From: an uncultured Clostridia bacterium
Lineage (GTDB): Bacteria; Bacillota; Clostridia; Oscillospirales; Oscillospiraceae
Assembly: GCA_946531435.1 (NCBI GenBank)
Contig: CAMNAO010000012.1
Coordinates: 1-41,106, forward strand
DNA length: 41,106 nt
Direction: 5' to 3'
The translations under genes and the position numbers were made by a program. The notes below the pieces were generated by a model. It searched no databases. It was given only the letters and a program-made list of their open reading frames with translations, and was not told the origin of the DNA. How positions within the stretch are numbered: position 1 is the first letter of the stretch; each line of letters opens with the position of its first letter. Shown here one piece after another: positions 33,401 to 41,106 of the stretch.

Positions 33401-33562
33401 GAAATGGTCAGCAAGCTGAGCACTCGTAGGGAGCGATGCCCTCATCGCTCCGCCCGAATCTGCTGCGCCATCTTCGGAGGCGTCAAGGGATGCCTCCCTA
33501 AGACGGGTTACCCACTTTGCAGGCGTCCTTCGGAAGTAAGACGATACCCGTATAGAGAAGAA
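33401..33562. repeat. Intergenic repeat remnant between tmcAL and prfC
   Basis: CGTAGGGAGCGATG-CCCT-CATCGCTCCG (33425-33452) is a short palindrome of the same style as the CGTAGGGGCGAT...ATCGCCC units at 40605-40858. A second inverted repeat GGAGGC/GCCTCC lies at 33476-33497. I see no gene in this gap. Confidence 0.6.
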
Positions 33563-33603
33563 AGCCCCGGCGAATACGAGAGAATCACGTACTCGCCGGG
33601 GCT
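33563..33603 (-). terminator. Terminator of prfC
   Basis: AGCCCCGGCGAATACG (33563-33578) pairs with CGTACTCGCCGGGGCT (33588-33603), with one mismatch. The minus-strand tail is TTCTTCTCTATAC. It may also stop tmcAL transcripts. Confidence 0.8.
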
Positions 33604-33624
33604 ACCTGTCCTTTTGCGGGGCTT

Positions 33625-35214
33625 TTACGCCCGCTGGAAGTCCCTTAGCTCCAGACCGGGGTTCCGGTCCTGGGCCCAGCGGATGCTCCACTGACCGGTG
33701 AAGAGCAGAAGCTTATTCTCCTTGAAGTCCTCCACCACCCTGGTGTCGGAGGTCAGATCCAGCTTGGCGGGGTCCACCCCGGCGTCCAGCCAGCGAATGA
33801 ACTGGAAGGGCAGATCTCTGCGGCGGATCTCCACCCCGTACTCGCTCTTCAGACGGTATTCCAGCACCTCCAGCTGCAGAACGCCGACCACACCCACGAT
33901 GACCTCCTCCAGGCCGCCGCCGGGGGTCTTGAAGATCTGGATGCCGCCCTCCTGTGCGATCTGCAGGATGCCCTTCTCGAACTGCTTGCGCTTCATGGTG
34001 TCGGTGCGTTCCACCACGGAGAAGATCTCCGGGGCAAAGGTGGGGATCCCGGCGTACTCCGCAGAAAGGCTCTTCTCGCAGACGGTGTCGCCGATGGAGA
34101 AGATGCCGGGGTCGAAGACGCCGATGATGTCCCCGGCGTAGGCCTCGTCAATGACGGCCCGGTCCTGGGCCATGAGCTGCTGGGGCTGACTGAGCCGGAG
34201 GCTCTTGCCGCCCTGGACGTGATAATACTCCACGCCCCGGTCAAAGCGGCCGGAAACGATCCGCATAAAGGCGATCCGGTCCCGGTGGGCCTTGTTCATG
34301 TTGGCCTGAATCTTGAAGACGAAGGCGGAGAAGCGCTCATCCATGGGATCAATGAGCTCTCCCTTGGACTCCCTGGGCAGGGGAGGCGTGGTGAGCCGCA
34401 AAAAGCTCTTTAAGAAGGGCTCCACGCCGAAGTTGTTGAGGGCAGAGCCAAAGAACACGGGGCTCAGCCTGCCCTGACGGACGGCCTCCTCGTCAAATTC
34501 ATAGCCTGCTCCATCCAGAAGCTCCACATCGTCGGCGAGCTGGCTGCGGAGCGTGCTGCCGATGAGACTGTCCAGAAAGGCGGTGTCCCCCAGGTCGCAG
34601 CGGATGGGCTCAATCCTGCTGGAGCCGCTGTGGGCGTCCTGGAAGGCGAGAATGTGCCGCTCGCTCCGGTCATAGACCCCCTTGAAGTCCTTTCCGCAGC
34701 CGATGGGCCAGTTCATGGGATAGGTGCCGAGACCGAATTCATTTTCCAGCTGCTCCATAAGCTCATAGGGGTCCCGGGCCTCCCGGTCCAGCTTGTTGAT
34801 AAAGGTGAAGATGGGGATATGCCGCATGGCGCAGATGTGAAAGAGCTTTCTCGTCTGGGGCTCAATGCCCTTGGCGGCGTCAATGACCATGACGGCGCTG
34901 TCCGCCGCCATCAGGGTGCGATAGGTGTCCTCGGAGAAGTCCTGGTGACCGGGGGTGTCCAGAATATTGATGCAGTAGCCGTCATACTCAAACTGCATGA
35001 CGGAGGAGGTGATGGAGATGCCGCGCTGCTTCTCCAGCTCCATCCAGTCGGAGACGGCATGGCGCTGGCTGGCCTTGCCCTTCACGGCCCCGGCCATCTG
35101 GATGGCCCCGCCGTAAAGCAGCAGCTTTTCTGTCAGGGTGGTCTTGCCCGCGTCCGGGTGGGAGATGATGGCAAAGGTTCTCCGCCGCCGGATCTCGGTT
35201 TTCAAATCGCTCAT
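33625..35214 (-). CDS. prfC: Peptide chain release factor 3
   Basis: The 529-residue translational GTPase recycles RF1/RF2 after peptide release. GTPase motifs are SHPDAGKTTLTEK at about 17-29 (G1), DTPGHQDFSEDTYR near 87 (G3) and NKLDREARDP near 141 (G4). The RF3-specific regions include FFGSALNNFGVEPFLK, and the C-terminus is EVLEYRLKSEYGVEI...FQFIRWLD. Length equals that of the E. coli protein. The start MSDLKTEIRRR at 35214 is preceded on the minus strand by AAAGAGGAAGCACC; a longer frame reaching 35592 overlaps the divergent dgt gene and is rejected. Confidence 0.97.
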   Translation of the reverse strand: MSDLKTEIRRRRTFAIISHPDAGKTTLTEKLLLYGGAIQMAGAVKGKASQRHAVSDWMELEKQRGISITSSVMQFEYDGYCINILDTPGHQDFSEDTYRTLMAADSAVMVIDAAKGIEPQTRKLFHICAMRHIPIFTFINKLDREARDPYELMEQLENEFGLGTYPMNWPIGCGKDFKGVYDRSERHILAFQDAHSGSSRIEPIRCDLGDTAFLDSLIGSTLRSQLADDVELLDGAGYEFDEEAVRQGRLSPVFFGSALNNFGVEPFLKSFLRLTTPPLPRESKGELIDPMDERFSAFVFKIQANMNKAHRDRIAFMRIVSGRFDRGVEYYHVQGGKSLRLSQPQQLMAQDRAVIDEAYAGDIIGVFDPGIFSIGDTVCEKSLSAEYAGIPTFAPEIFSVVERTDTMKRKQFEKGILQIAQEGGIQIFKTPGGGLEEVIVGVVGVLQLEVLEYRLKSEYGVEIRRRDLPFQFIRWLDAGVDPAKLDLTSDTRVVEDFKENKLLLFTGQWSIRWAQDRNPGLELRDFQRA

Positions 35215-35261
35215 GGTGCTTCCTCTTTCCAAAGACAGTTTCCAATAACACAAGTTTTTCA

Positions 35262-35290
35262 ATTTTAGCATACGGCCCCGGGAAAAGCAA
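35262..35290 (-). promoter_or_regulatory. Promoter of prfC
   Basis: On the minus strand TTGCTT (35290-35285) and TAAAAT (35267-35262) have a 17-base spacer; TGC just before the -10 gives an extended -10. Confidence 0.7.
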
Positions 35291-35433
35291 GGAATTTGGC
35301 GGCCTCCTTTCATTTTTCCCCTGAAGGTCCGGTTTTTTCTGTAAAAGCCCTTTAAAAATATTTGAGCGGGAAAAAAGAAAAATCGCCGAAGACGTTGTAT
35401 AAGCAAAATAGACGAAAAAAACGCGGATGGGGG

Positions 35434-36453
35434 ATGGAGATGGAGAATCCGAGGGAGCGAAGAGAAAGACAGGAGGAATTCCTTGTATCTTCCCTGGGCG
35501 TCCGCGCCAGGGACTCCAGGGGACGCATGCGGCCGGAGGCGCCGGATGAGACCCGCACCTGCTTTCAGCGGGATGTGGACCGCATTACCCACAGCAAGAG
35601 CTTTCGCAGATTAAAGCACAAGACCCAGGTCTTCCTTCGACCCGAGGGGGACCACTACCGCACCCGCCTCACCCACACCCTGGAGGTGACGCGGATCGCC
35701 CGCACCATCGCCCGCGCCCTGGATCTCAATGAGGATCTGGCGGAGGCTGTGGGCCTGGGTCATGACCTGGGGCACACCCCCTTCGGCCACGCCGGGGAGC
35801 GGGCCCTCAACGTGATCATGGCGGACGCGGGCGGCTTCCGCCACTATGAGCAGAGCCTTCGCGTGGTGGATCTTCTGGAGAAAGAGGGACAGGGCCTCAA
35901 TCTTACATACGAGGTGCGGGACGGCATCCTGCGCCATACCAACGACCCCTTGGCCGCCACGCTGGAGGGGCAGATCGTCCGCATTTCGGACAAGATCGCC
36001 TATGTGAACCACGATACCGACGACGCCATCCGGGCCGGGGTCATCACCCGGGAGGAGCTCCCCCGGGAGGTCATCGAGCGCATGGGCAGCACCAACAGCC
36101 AGCGAATCAACGCCATCACCATGGACGTGATCGCAAACAGCTACGGTACCGGGGGCCTGACCATGAGCCATGAAATGGCGGAAGCGGAAAAGCTCTTTGT
36201 GGACTTCCTCTATGAGCGGGTGTATTTTAACCCCGAGGTGAAGAGGGAGGAGGAGAAGGTCCTGGGCCTCATGGAGACCCTCTTCGAGTACTTCCGCAAG
36301 CATCCGGATGAGCTTCCCAGGGAGTTTCTGGCGGTCTCCCTCCGGGACGGATTGGAGCGGGCCATCTGTGACTATATCGCCGGCATGACGGACCGCTTCG
36401 CTGCGGATACCCTGGAGAACATCTTCATCCCGGCCGCCTGGACCAAGCTTTGA
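35434..36453 (+). CDS. dgt: dGTPase-like HD-domain protein (deoxyguanosinetriphosphate triphosphohydrolase-like)
   Basis: The 339-residue protein belongs to the dGTPase group that hydrolyses dNTPs to nucleoside and triphosphate. The N-terminal DRDRI-type region reads FQRDVDRITHSKSFRRLKHKTQVF. The metal-binding HD site is built from HTLEVTRIARTIA followed by GLGHDLGHTPFGHAGE, and a later KIAYVNHDTDDAIRAG completes the set. Start candidates are ATG 35434 and 35440, both close to GGATGGGGG. In Clostridia this gene commonly leads the dnaG-rpoD operon, as here. Confidence 0.92.
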   Translation: MEMENPRERRERQEEFLVSSLGVRARDSRGRMRPEAPDETRTCFQRDVDRITHSKSFRRLKHKTQVFLRPEGDHYRTRLTHTLEVTRIARTIARALDLNEDLAEAVGLGHDLGHTPFGHAGERALNVIMADAGGFRHYEQSLRVVDLLEKEGQGLNLTYEVRDGILRHTNDPLAATLEGQIVRISDKIAYVNHDTDDAIRAGVITREELPREVIERMGSTNSQRINAITMDVIANSYGTGGLTMSHEMAEAEKLFVDFLYERVYFNPEVKREEEKVLGLMETLFEYFRKHPDELPREFLAVSLRDGLERAICDYIAGMTDRFAADTLENIFIPAAWTKL

Positions 36454-36499
36454 TTGACTTTGCCGGATTTCGGACATACTGAAATTACCGTTTTTTCCC

Positions 36500-36513
36500 A
36501 AAGGAGGTGATCC
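36500..36513 (+). promoter_or_regulatory. Near-perfect Shine-Dalgarno sequence of dnaG
   Basis: AAAGGAGGTGATCC matches the expected complement of the 16S rRNA 3' end over 13-14 bases, with GGAGG 7 bases before a TTG start. It decides the TTG at 36515 as dnaG start. Confidence 0.85.
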
Positions 36514-36514
36514 A

Positions 36515-38272
36515 TTGGCAATTCCCGAGCGTTTTTTGGAGGAATTGGCCGCCCGCAATGACATTGTCGAGGTGGTGTCGAACTATGTATCCCTCACCAA
36601 GCGCAGCGGCAACAATCTCTTCGGCCTCTGCCCCTTCCATTCGGAAAAGACCCCCTCCTTCTCCGTCAACCGTGAGAAGCAGATTTACCACTGCTTCGGC
36701 TGCGGCAAGGGCGGCGGCGTTGTGAATTTCATCATGGAGGAGGAAAACCTCTCCTTCCCGGACGCGGTGCATTTTCTGGCGGACCGGGTGGGCATGACCG
36801 TACCGGAGGACGATACGGATCGGGAAGTTGCCGGACGCCGCCAGCGGATTTTGGAGCTGAACCGGGAGGCCGCCCGTTTCTATTACGGCAACCTCTCCCG
36901 GGAGGTGGGGAAACCCGCTCTGGATTATATCGCCCGTCGGGGCATCTCGCCGGAGATGGTGCGCCGCTTCGGCCTGGGGGCCGCGGCGGATGAGTGGAGC
37001 CTGCTCACCGATGAAATGCGCTCCCGGGGCTACACGGCGGAGGAGCTTTTGACCGCCGGCCTCAGCAAGCGGGGCAAAAAGGGCGGCCTGTACGACACCT
37101 TCCGCAACCGGCTCATGTTCCCGGTCATCGACGTGCGGGGCAGTGTCCTGGCCTTTTCCGGCCGCCTTCTCAGCGGAGAGGACGGCCCCAAATACCTCAA
37201 CAGCCCGGATACCCCCGTGTTCAGCAAGAGCCGCTGCCTCTTCGGCCTCAACCTGGCAAAAAAGACCAAGCGGGGGACGCTGATCCTGGTGGAGGGCAAC
37301 GTGGACGTGGTCTCTCTGCACCAGGCGGGCTTCGACTGCGCCGTGGCTTCCCTGGGCACCTCTCTGACGCCGGAGCAGGCCCGCCTCATGACCCGCTATA
37401 CCGACAACGTGGTGATCTGCTACGATGGGGACGGCGCGGGGCAGAAGGCGGCCCAACGGGCGATCCCCCTTTTGGATCGGGCGGGGCTCAAGGTCAAGGT
37501 GGTGACCGTCACCGGGGCCAAGGACCCGGATGAATTTATCAAGACCAAGGGCCCGGACGCCTTCCAGCTCCTTCTGGACCGGGGCGAGAATCACATCGAG
37601 TACCGGCTGGAGGCGGTGAAGGCCAAATATGACCTGGAGAGCAGCGACGGCCGGGTGGGCTTTTTGAAGGACGCCGCCCAGCTTCTGGCGGCCATCCCCA
37701 ATTCTGTGGAGCGGGAGGTGTACGCCGGTCGGGCCGCCCAGCTCTGCGGCGTCAGCACCGAGGCCATGAAGTCCGAGGTGGAGCGGGAGCGGAAACGCTA
37801 CTCCTCCCAGGCAAAAAAGAAGGCGGACCGGGATTCGCTGCGCCCCACCGTCAGCATAAAAGCGGATGGACGCAGCACGAAGTATGAAAATCTTGCCTCC
37901 GCCGCGGCGGAGGAGGGGGTCATCGCCCTCCTGATGGCGGACCCCCAGCTCATGGAGAGCTGTGACCTTAAGGAAGAGGAGTTCTCCTCCGCCTTTCTGG
38001 GGCGGGTTTACGGAGAGATCCGCCGCCGCTTTCTGGCGGGGGAGCCCATCTCCGTGGTGGTCCTCTCCCAGTCCCTGGAGCGGGAGGAGATGGACCGATT
38101 AGTGGCAATCTGTGATAGACCGCAGGATCTGGGCACAGCCGCCCAGTGCCTCGCGGACTACATAAAGAAGATCCGGGAGGAAGCGATCAAGGCGCGGATG
38201 CGCTCGGATCTCAGGTCCCTGGGTGAAAGTATGTTGGAAACGAAAGGGTTTAAGGGCAATGGAGAAAACTAA
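36515..38272 (+). CDS. dnaG: DNA primase
   Basis: The 585-residue primase makes RNA primers for replication. The zinc-binding domain has C39-P-F-H42 and C60-F-G-C63. The catalytic core includes [19 protein letters not shown], and the TOPRIM fold has [17 protein letters not shown] and [13 protein letters not shown]. In the first TOPRIM motif NV replaces the usual YM of EGYMDV, while the glutamate and aspartate remain. The C-terminal helicase-binding region follows a charged linker near 430-450. The start is TTG behind an extended Shine-Dalgarno. It overlaps rpoD by 14 bases. Confidence 0.97.
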   Translation: MAIPERFLEELAARNDIVEVVSNYVSLTKRSGNNLFGLCPFHSEKTPSFSVNREKQIYHCFGCGKGGGVVNFIMEEENLSFPDAVHFLADRVGMTVPEDDTDREVAGRRQRILELNREAARFYYGNLSREVGKPALDYIARRGISPEMVRRFGLGAAADEWSLLTDEMRSRGYTAEELLTAGLSKRGKKGGLYDTFRNRLMFPVIDVRGSVLAFSGRLLSGEDGPKYLNSPDTPVFSKSRCLFGLNLAKKTKRGTLILVEGNVDVVSLHQAGFDCAVASLGTSLTPEQARLMTRYTDNVVICYDGDGAGQKAAQRAIPLLDRAGLKVKVVTVTGAKDPDEFIKTKGPDAFQLLLDRGENHIEYRLEAVKAKYDLESSDGRVGFLKDAAQLLAAIPNSVEREVYAGRAAQLCGVSTEAMKSEVERERKRYSSQAKKKADRDSLRPTVSIKADGRSTKYENLASAAAEEGVIALLMADPQLMESCDLKEEEFSSAFLGRVYGEIRRRFLAGEPISVVVLSQSLEREEMDRLVAICDRPQDLGTAAQCLADYIKKIREEAIKARMRSDLRSLGESMLETKGFKGNGEN

Positions 38273-39428
38273 GAAGAACCAAGCGGAAGAGAATAGCGGC
38301 AAGAGCCGCAGTCAGATCATCCAGGAGAAGCTGGACGCCCTGGCGGAGGAGGGCAAGAAGAAGGGCTCTCTTTCCTCCAAGGAGCTGATGGACGTGCTGG
38401 AGGGGCTGAACCTGGAGCAGGAGCAGGTGGATAAGTTCTATGACCGCCTGGCGGAGGAGGGGATCGATACCTCTGATAACGACCTGCTGGCCACTCTGCC
38501 CGCCGATGACCTGGCCCCGGAGATCGAGGACCTGGAGGAGATCGAGGAGATCTCCAATGAGCGCATCGATGAGGATACCAGTGCCCTGGCGGAGAGCTTT
38601 AACATTGACGACCCCGTCCGTATGTATCTCAAGGAGATCGGCAAAATCAGTCTTCTCACCGCTGATGAGGAGGTCGAGCTGGCCAAGCGCATGGCCGATG
38701 GGGATGAGAGCGCCAAGAAGCGCATGACCGAGGCCAACCTGCGCCTTGTGGTCAGCATCGCCAAGCGCTATGTGGGCCGCGGCATGCAGTTTTTGGACCT
38801 CATCCAGGAGGGCAACCTGGGCCTCATCAAGGCGGTGGAGAAGTTCAACTACACCAAGGGCTTCAAGTTCTCCACCTACGCCACCTGGTGGATCCGGCAG
38901 GCCATCACCCGCGCCATCGCGGACCAGGCCCGCACCATCCGCATCCCCGTGCACATGGTGGAGACCATCAACAAGGTGATCCGCGTCTCCCGCCAGCTTC
39001 TGCAGGAGTACGGCCACGATCCCTCCCCGGAGGAGATCGCGGAGGAGATGAACATGCCCGTGGATAAGGTCCGGGAGATCCTGAAGATCGCCCAGGAGCC
39101 CGTGTCCTTGGAGACCCCCATCGGTGAGGAGGATGACAGCCACCTGGGCGACTTCATCGAGGATGAGGGCGCCTCCGAGCCCTCCGAGGCCGCTTCCTAC
39201 AGCCTTTTGAAGGAGCAGCTGGTGGAGGTTCTCAGCACCCTGACCCCCCGGGAGGAGAAGGTGCTGCGCCTGCGCTTCGGCATCGAGGATGGCCGCACCC
39301 GCACCCTGGAGGAGGTTGGCAAGGAGTTCAACGTCACCCGTGAGCGTATCCGCCAGATCGAGGCCAAGGCCCTCCGGAAGCTGCGCCACCCCAGCCGCAG
39401 CAAAAAGCTGAAGGACTTCCTCAACTGA
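38259..39428 (+). CDS. rpoD: Principal RNA polymerase sigma factor (sigma-A/RpoD)
   Basis: The 389-residue protein has a region 1.1 (about 20-75), region 1.2 ([18 protein letters not shown] near 110), region 2 with the core-binding and -10 recognition block [26 protein letters not shown] and [15 protein letters not shown], region 3, and region 4 with [10 protein letters not shown] and [21 protein letters not shown] for -35 recognition. The start [10 protein letters not shown] at 38259 lies inside the end of dnaG, after AAGGGTTTAAGGGCA. It is the housekeeping sigma that reads the TTGACA/TATAAT promoters seen across the window. Confidence 0.98.
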   Translation: MEKTKKNQAEENSGKSRSQIIQEKLDALAEEGKKKGSLSSKELMDVLEGLNLEQEQVDKFYDRLAEEGIDTSDNDLLATLPADDLAPEIEDLEEIEEISNERIDEDTSALAESFNIDDPVRMYLKEIGKISLLTADEEVELAKRMADGDESAKKRMTEANLRLVVSIAKRYVGRGMQFLDLIQEGNLGLIKAVEKFNYTKGFKFSTYATWWIRQAITRAIADQARTIRIPVHMVETINKVIRVSRQLLQEYGHDPSPEEIAEEMNMPVDKVREILKIAQEPVSLETPIGEEDDSHLGDFIEDEGASEPSEAASYSLLKEQLVEVLSTLTPREEKVLRLRFGIEDGRTRTLEEVGKEFNVTRERIRQIEAKALRKLRHPSRSKKLKDFLN

Positions 39429-39430
39429 GC

Positions 39431-40363
39431 ATGAACTATATTGTCTTTGATATGGAGTGGAACCAGGCGGGCTTCGGTCGCCCCATGGTTCGGGAGCCTC
39501 TGCCTCTGGAGGGGGAGATCATTCAGATCGGCGCCGTCCGCCTGACGGAGGAGCTGGAGAAAACCGGGGAATTTACCGTGAACATCCGCCCACGGGTCTA
39601 CCGCAGCATGAATAAGCGGGTGCAGCAGATCACCCACATCAGCAATGCGGATCTGAAAAAAGGCCTTAGCTTTGCCGAGGCGTCGGAACAGTTCCGCGCC
39701 TTCTGCGGGGAGGATTTCGCCCTGGTGACCTGGGGCGCCGACGATATGCGGGTCCTCCGGCAGAACCTGGCCTTCAAGGCCTGTGACGCCAGATGGATCC
39801 CGGAGAAGAACTACGATCTGCAGCTGGTGTACGATAAGCTCCTGGGCAACAGCAACGAAAGCGCCCTGGGGGCGGCGCTGGAGAAGTATGAAATCGCCCT
39901 GGAGGAGGATCGCCCCCAGCACAATGCCCTGAATGACGCCTATTATACCGCCCTGGTGTTCCGCCGCCTGGGGTCAGAGCCGCTGAAGGAGCTTTACAGC
40001 GCCCCGCTGATCCCCACCCGGAGCGGGGAGCTGAAAAAGCTGCCGGTGACCGCCCGCGGCGCCCGGAAGAAGGCCTTGCTCAGTCCCGAGCTGACCAAAA
40101 TGCCCTGCCCCTACTGCGAAAAGGAGCTGGAGCTGAAGCCCTGGGCGGAGGGCGGCGGCGGACGCTGCCTTTCTCTGGGCCGCTGCCCGGAGCACGGCGA
40201 TTTCTTCCTCCGGCTGCGTATGCACCGGGAGGAAGACGGCTTCCGGGGCGAGGTGCGGATCTATCCCCAGGAGGAGAAGAACGTCACCCAGTATGAGGAG
40301 CTTGCCAATGCGCCGAAAAAGCGCCGCCATCCCAAGGAGAGCGGCCGCCCGGCCCCGGCCTGA
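39431..40363 (+). CDS. DEDDh 3'-5' exonuclease with zinc-ribbon-like tail
   Basis: The 310-residue protein starts with an exonuclease domain (about 1-185) of the DnaQ/ERI-1 (KapD-like) kind. The catalytic D7 and E9 are in VFDMEWNQ, a further acidic site is in WGADDMRVL, and H164 and D169 are in HNALNDAYYTA. The rest (about 190-310) is not standard: it has CPYC at 226-229 and two more cysteines near CLSLGRCPEHGDF, probably one metal site, and a basic tail. It starts 2 bases after the rpoD stop, so it belongs to the dgt-dnaG-rpoD unit. Whether it trims RNA or DNA is unknown. Confidence 0.87.
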   Translation: MNYIVFDMEWNQAGFGRPMVREPLPLEGEIIQIGAVRLTEELEKTGEFTVNIRPRVYRSMNKRVQQITHISNADLKKGLSFAEASEQFRAFCGEDFALVTWGADDMRVLRQNLAFKACDARWIPEKNYDLQLVYDKLLGNSNESALGAALEKYEIALEEDRPQHNALNDAYYTALVFRRLGSEPLKELYSAPLIPTRSGELKKLPVTARGARKKALLSPELTKMPCPYCEKELELKPWAEGGGGRCLSLGRCPEHGDFFLRLRMHREEDGFRGEVRIYPQEEKNVTQYEELANAPKKRRHPKESGRPAPA

Positions 40364-40412
40364 GGGCGATTCGTTAGTCATGAAACGGACCGGGGGAATT
40401 GTGGACTGTGTA

Positions 40413-40434
40413 GGGGAGGGGCTTGACCCCTCCC
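40413..40434. repeat. Palindromic repeat, second copy of the GGGGAGGGG type
   Basis: GGGGAGGGG-CTTGA-CCCCTCCC recurs from 7947-7970. It lies 50 bases after the exonuclease stop and may also act as a 3' structure for that transcript. Confidence 0.7.
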
Positions 40435-40503
40435 GCCGATTGTGAGCGCAAAGATGCGGGCGATCCATACCCATCGAATGGGTCTTCCTGGGGCCGTCCC
40501 CAA

Positions 40504-40569
40504 AGCCTTCCCCTTGGGGGGGAAAGGTGGCGTCCGGCGTCCCACGCAAGCCGGAGGCCGGATGAGGGG
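40504..40569. repeat. Interspersed repeat with CCTTCCCC/GGGGGGAAAGG and GCCGGATGAGGGG ends
   Basis: The element has a CTTCCCCTTGGGGGGGAAAGG hairpin at its left, then GTGGCGTCCGGCGTC, and ends GGCCGGATGAGGGG. This looks like a common intergenic repeat style of gut Oscillospiraceae; I know the pattern only from general familiarity and cannot name a family. Only one copy is seen in this window. Confidence 0.55.
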
Positions 40570-40604
40570 CCGGCGCCCTCGACGGCCCGTCCCCGTACCC
40601 CCGT

Positions 40605-40858
40605 CCCGTAGGGGCGATCTGCGATCGCCCGTCAGATCGGCACCCGTAGGGGCGGGCGCCCTCGACGGCCCGCCGTCTCCGTACCCCCGTCCCGTAGGGG
40701 CGATCGCCCGTCAGATCAGCACCCGTAGGGGCCGCCGCCCCCGACGGCCCGCCGTCCCCGCGCTCCCGCCCCCGCACCCCCGTCCCGTAGGGGCGATCTG
40801 TGATCGCTCGCCTGATCGGGGTGCGTTGCAACCGGGCGAACGCAGTTCGCCCCTACGA
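40605..40858. repeat. Cluster of CGTAGGGGC repeats in alternating A/B units
   Basis: CCCGTAGGGGC occurs five times in direct orientation (about 40605, 40643, 40691, 40732 and 40794), and once inverted at 40836-40858 (GGGCGAACGCAGTTCGCCCCTACG). The copies alternate between two continuations. Unit A continues CGATC...GATCGCCCGTCAGATC. Unit B continues C/GGGCGCC...CGACGGCCCGCCGTC. The A-B pair is about 86 bases long, then repeats with drift. Each unit can fold into a hairpin. Reading frames across this stretch are not credible genes. Confidence 0.8.
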
Positions 40859-40874
40859 TGTGGACGTGAGATGC

Positions 40875-41025
40875 GGATTGCCACGTCGTCGCTGCGCTTT
40901 GCACGCCTTGCCGTTACCGACTTTTGTTCTGCGCTGTCGCTTGAAAAAAGCCGACGGCTGCGGTCCTTTTCCCTCGCCTTTTTCCGCCACAGGCGGCGGC
41001 GAGGGAACGGCTCCTCGCAATGACA
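40875..41025. repeat. Terminal-inverted-repeat-like element, copy 1
   Basis: The left edge is GGATTGCCACG (40875-40885) and the right edge CTCGCAATGACA (41014-41025). The same two edges, in reverse order and orientation, bound the element at 41064-41106, so the pair forms an inverted arrangement. The inside of this copy is longer (about 130 bases) and contains CTCGCC...GGCGGCGAGGG complementarity. Confidence 0.65.
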
Positions 41026-41063
41026 GAGGAGAATCGACAGCCGCAGCGGCTATCTTACTTGCA

Positions 41064-41106
41064 TGTCATTGCGAGACCAGTCCGCAGACTGGTCGTGGCA
41101 ATCCGT
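41064..41106. repeat. Terminal-inverted-repeat-like element, copy 2 (reaches window edge)
   Basis: TGTCATTGCGAG at the left and CGTGGCAATCCG at the right flank a palindrome ACCAGTC-CGCA-GACTGGT. It is the compact, oppositely oriented relative of copy 1. It ends at or beyond the window edge. Confidence 0.65.

Noticed and set aside
33625..35592. Longer form of release factor 3 starting at 35592
   Set aside because: The extra 126 residues are low-complexity, would cross the prfC promoter and overlap dgt, and the internal ATG at 35214 has a good ribosome binding site and gives the standard length.
40605..40858. CRISPR array
   Set aside because: Units are unevenly spaced (38, 48, 41 and 62 bases), the intervening sequences are related to one another instead of unique, and there are no cas genes.
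40442..41023. Possible Arg/Pro-rich protein of about 193 residues at the right end
   Set aside because: It is composed of intergenic repeat units in frame by chance.
1..41106. Prophage, insertion sequence, toxin-antitoxin or defence island
   Set aside because: No integrase, transposase, phage structural, restriction or toxin motif was found in any strongly supported gene.

Overview
The window looks like a piece of a Clostridia (Bacillota) chromosome, most likely a GC-rich gut member of the Oscillospiraceae/Ruminococcaceae type. The clues are the dgt-dnaG-rpoD order, strong GGAGG ribosome binding sites, sigma-A promoters with Rho-independent terminators, a tandem glycine riboswitch, the sufCBDSU order and families of short GC-rich intergenic repeats. 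This is inference from gene content; no rRNA gene is present to place it. Almost everything is housekeeping or ordinary accessory DNA. I found no phage, insertion sequence, CRISPR array or defence island.

Layout. 1-2000: a visibly AT-richer stretch with the tail of a possible P-loop kinase, a polytopic membrane protein and a trypsin-like lipoprotein, then a tocopherol cyclase-like protein (2008-3435). 3485-5450: promoter, tandem glycine riboswitch, terminator and an AGCS amino acid:Na+ symporter. 5534-6643 (minus): a TrmB tRNA methyltransferase that appears fused to a GyrI-like ligand-binding domain. 6765-7926: an L10-leader rplJ-rplL transcription unit. 7984-9494 (minus): a Ca2+/Na+ antiporter and a small zinc-ribbon membrane protein. 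9778-10764: a WYL regulator. 10860-15086: a MarR regulator with a heterodimeric ABC exporter. 15106-16601: prolyl-tRNA synthetase. 16811-18900: a 3'-truncated MocR-type regulator facing an AEC permease.

19119-24178: the complete sufCBDSU iron-sulfur operon behind a strong promoter and a perfect inverted-repeat operator. 24285-27732: a phosphodiester glycosidase-family protein, an unknown membrane-anchored protein and an AI-2E-family permease. 27790-28392 (minus): rplU-rpmA with neither the usual Firmicutes prp gene nor the L27 N-terminal extension. 28662-29039: a membrane-tethered XRE regulator. 29062-30713 (minus): an ECF sigma/anti-sigma pair. 30882-33400: divergent ackA and tmcAL. 33625-35214 (minus): prfC. 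35434-40363: the macromolecular synthesis operon dgt-dnaG-rpoD plus a DEDD exonuclease. 40364-41106: no gene, but a dense mosaic of at least four kinds of intergenic repeat.

The observations I would follow first are the TrmB-GyrI fusion, the L21/L27 operon without Prp, the repeat mosaic at the right end, and the two small cell-envelope clusters of unknown function (282-3435 and 24285-27732). None is proven to be a new system.
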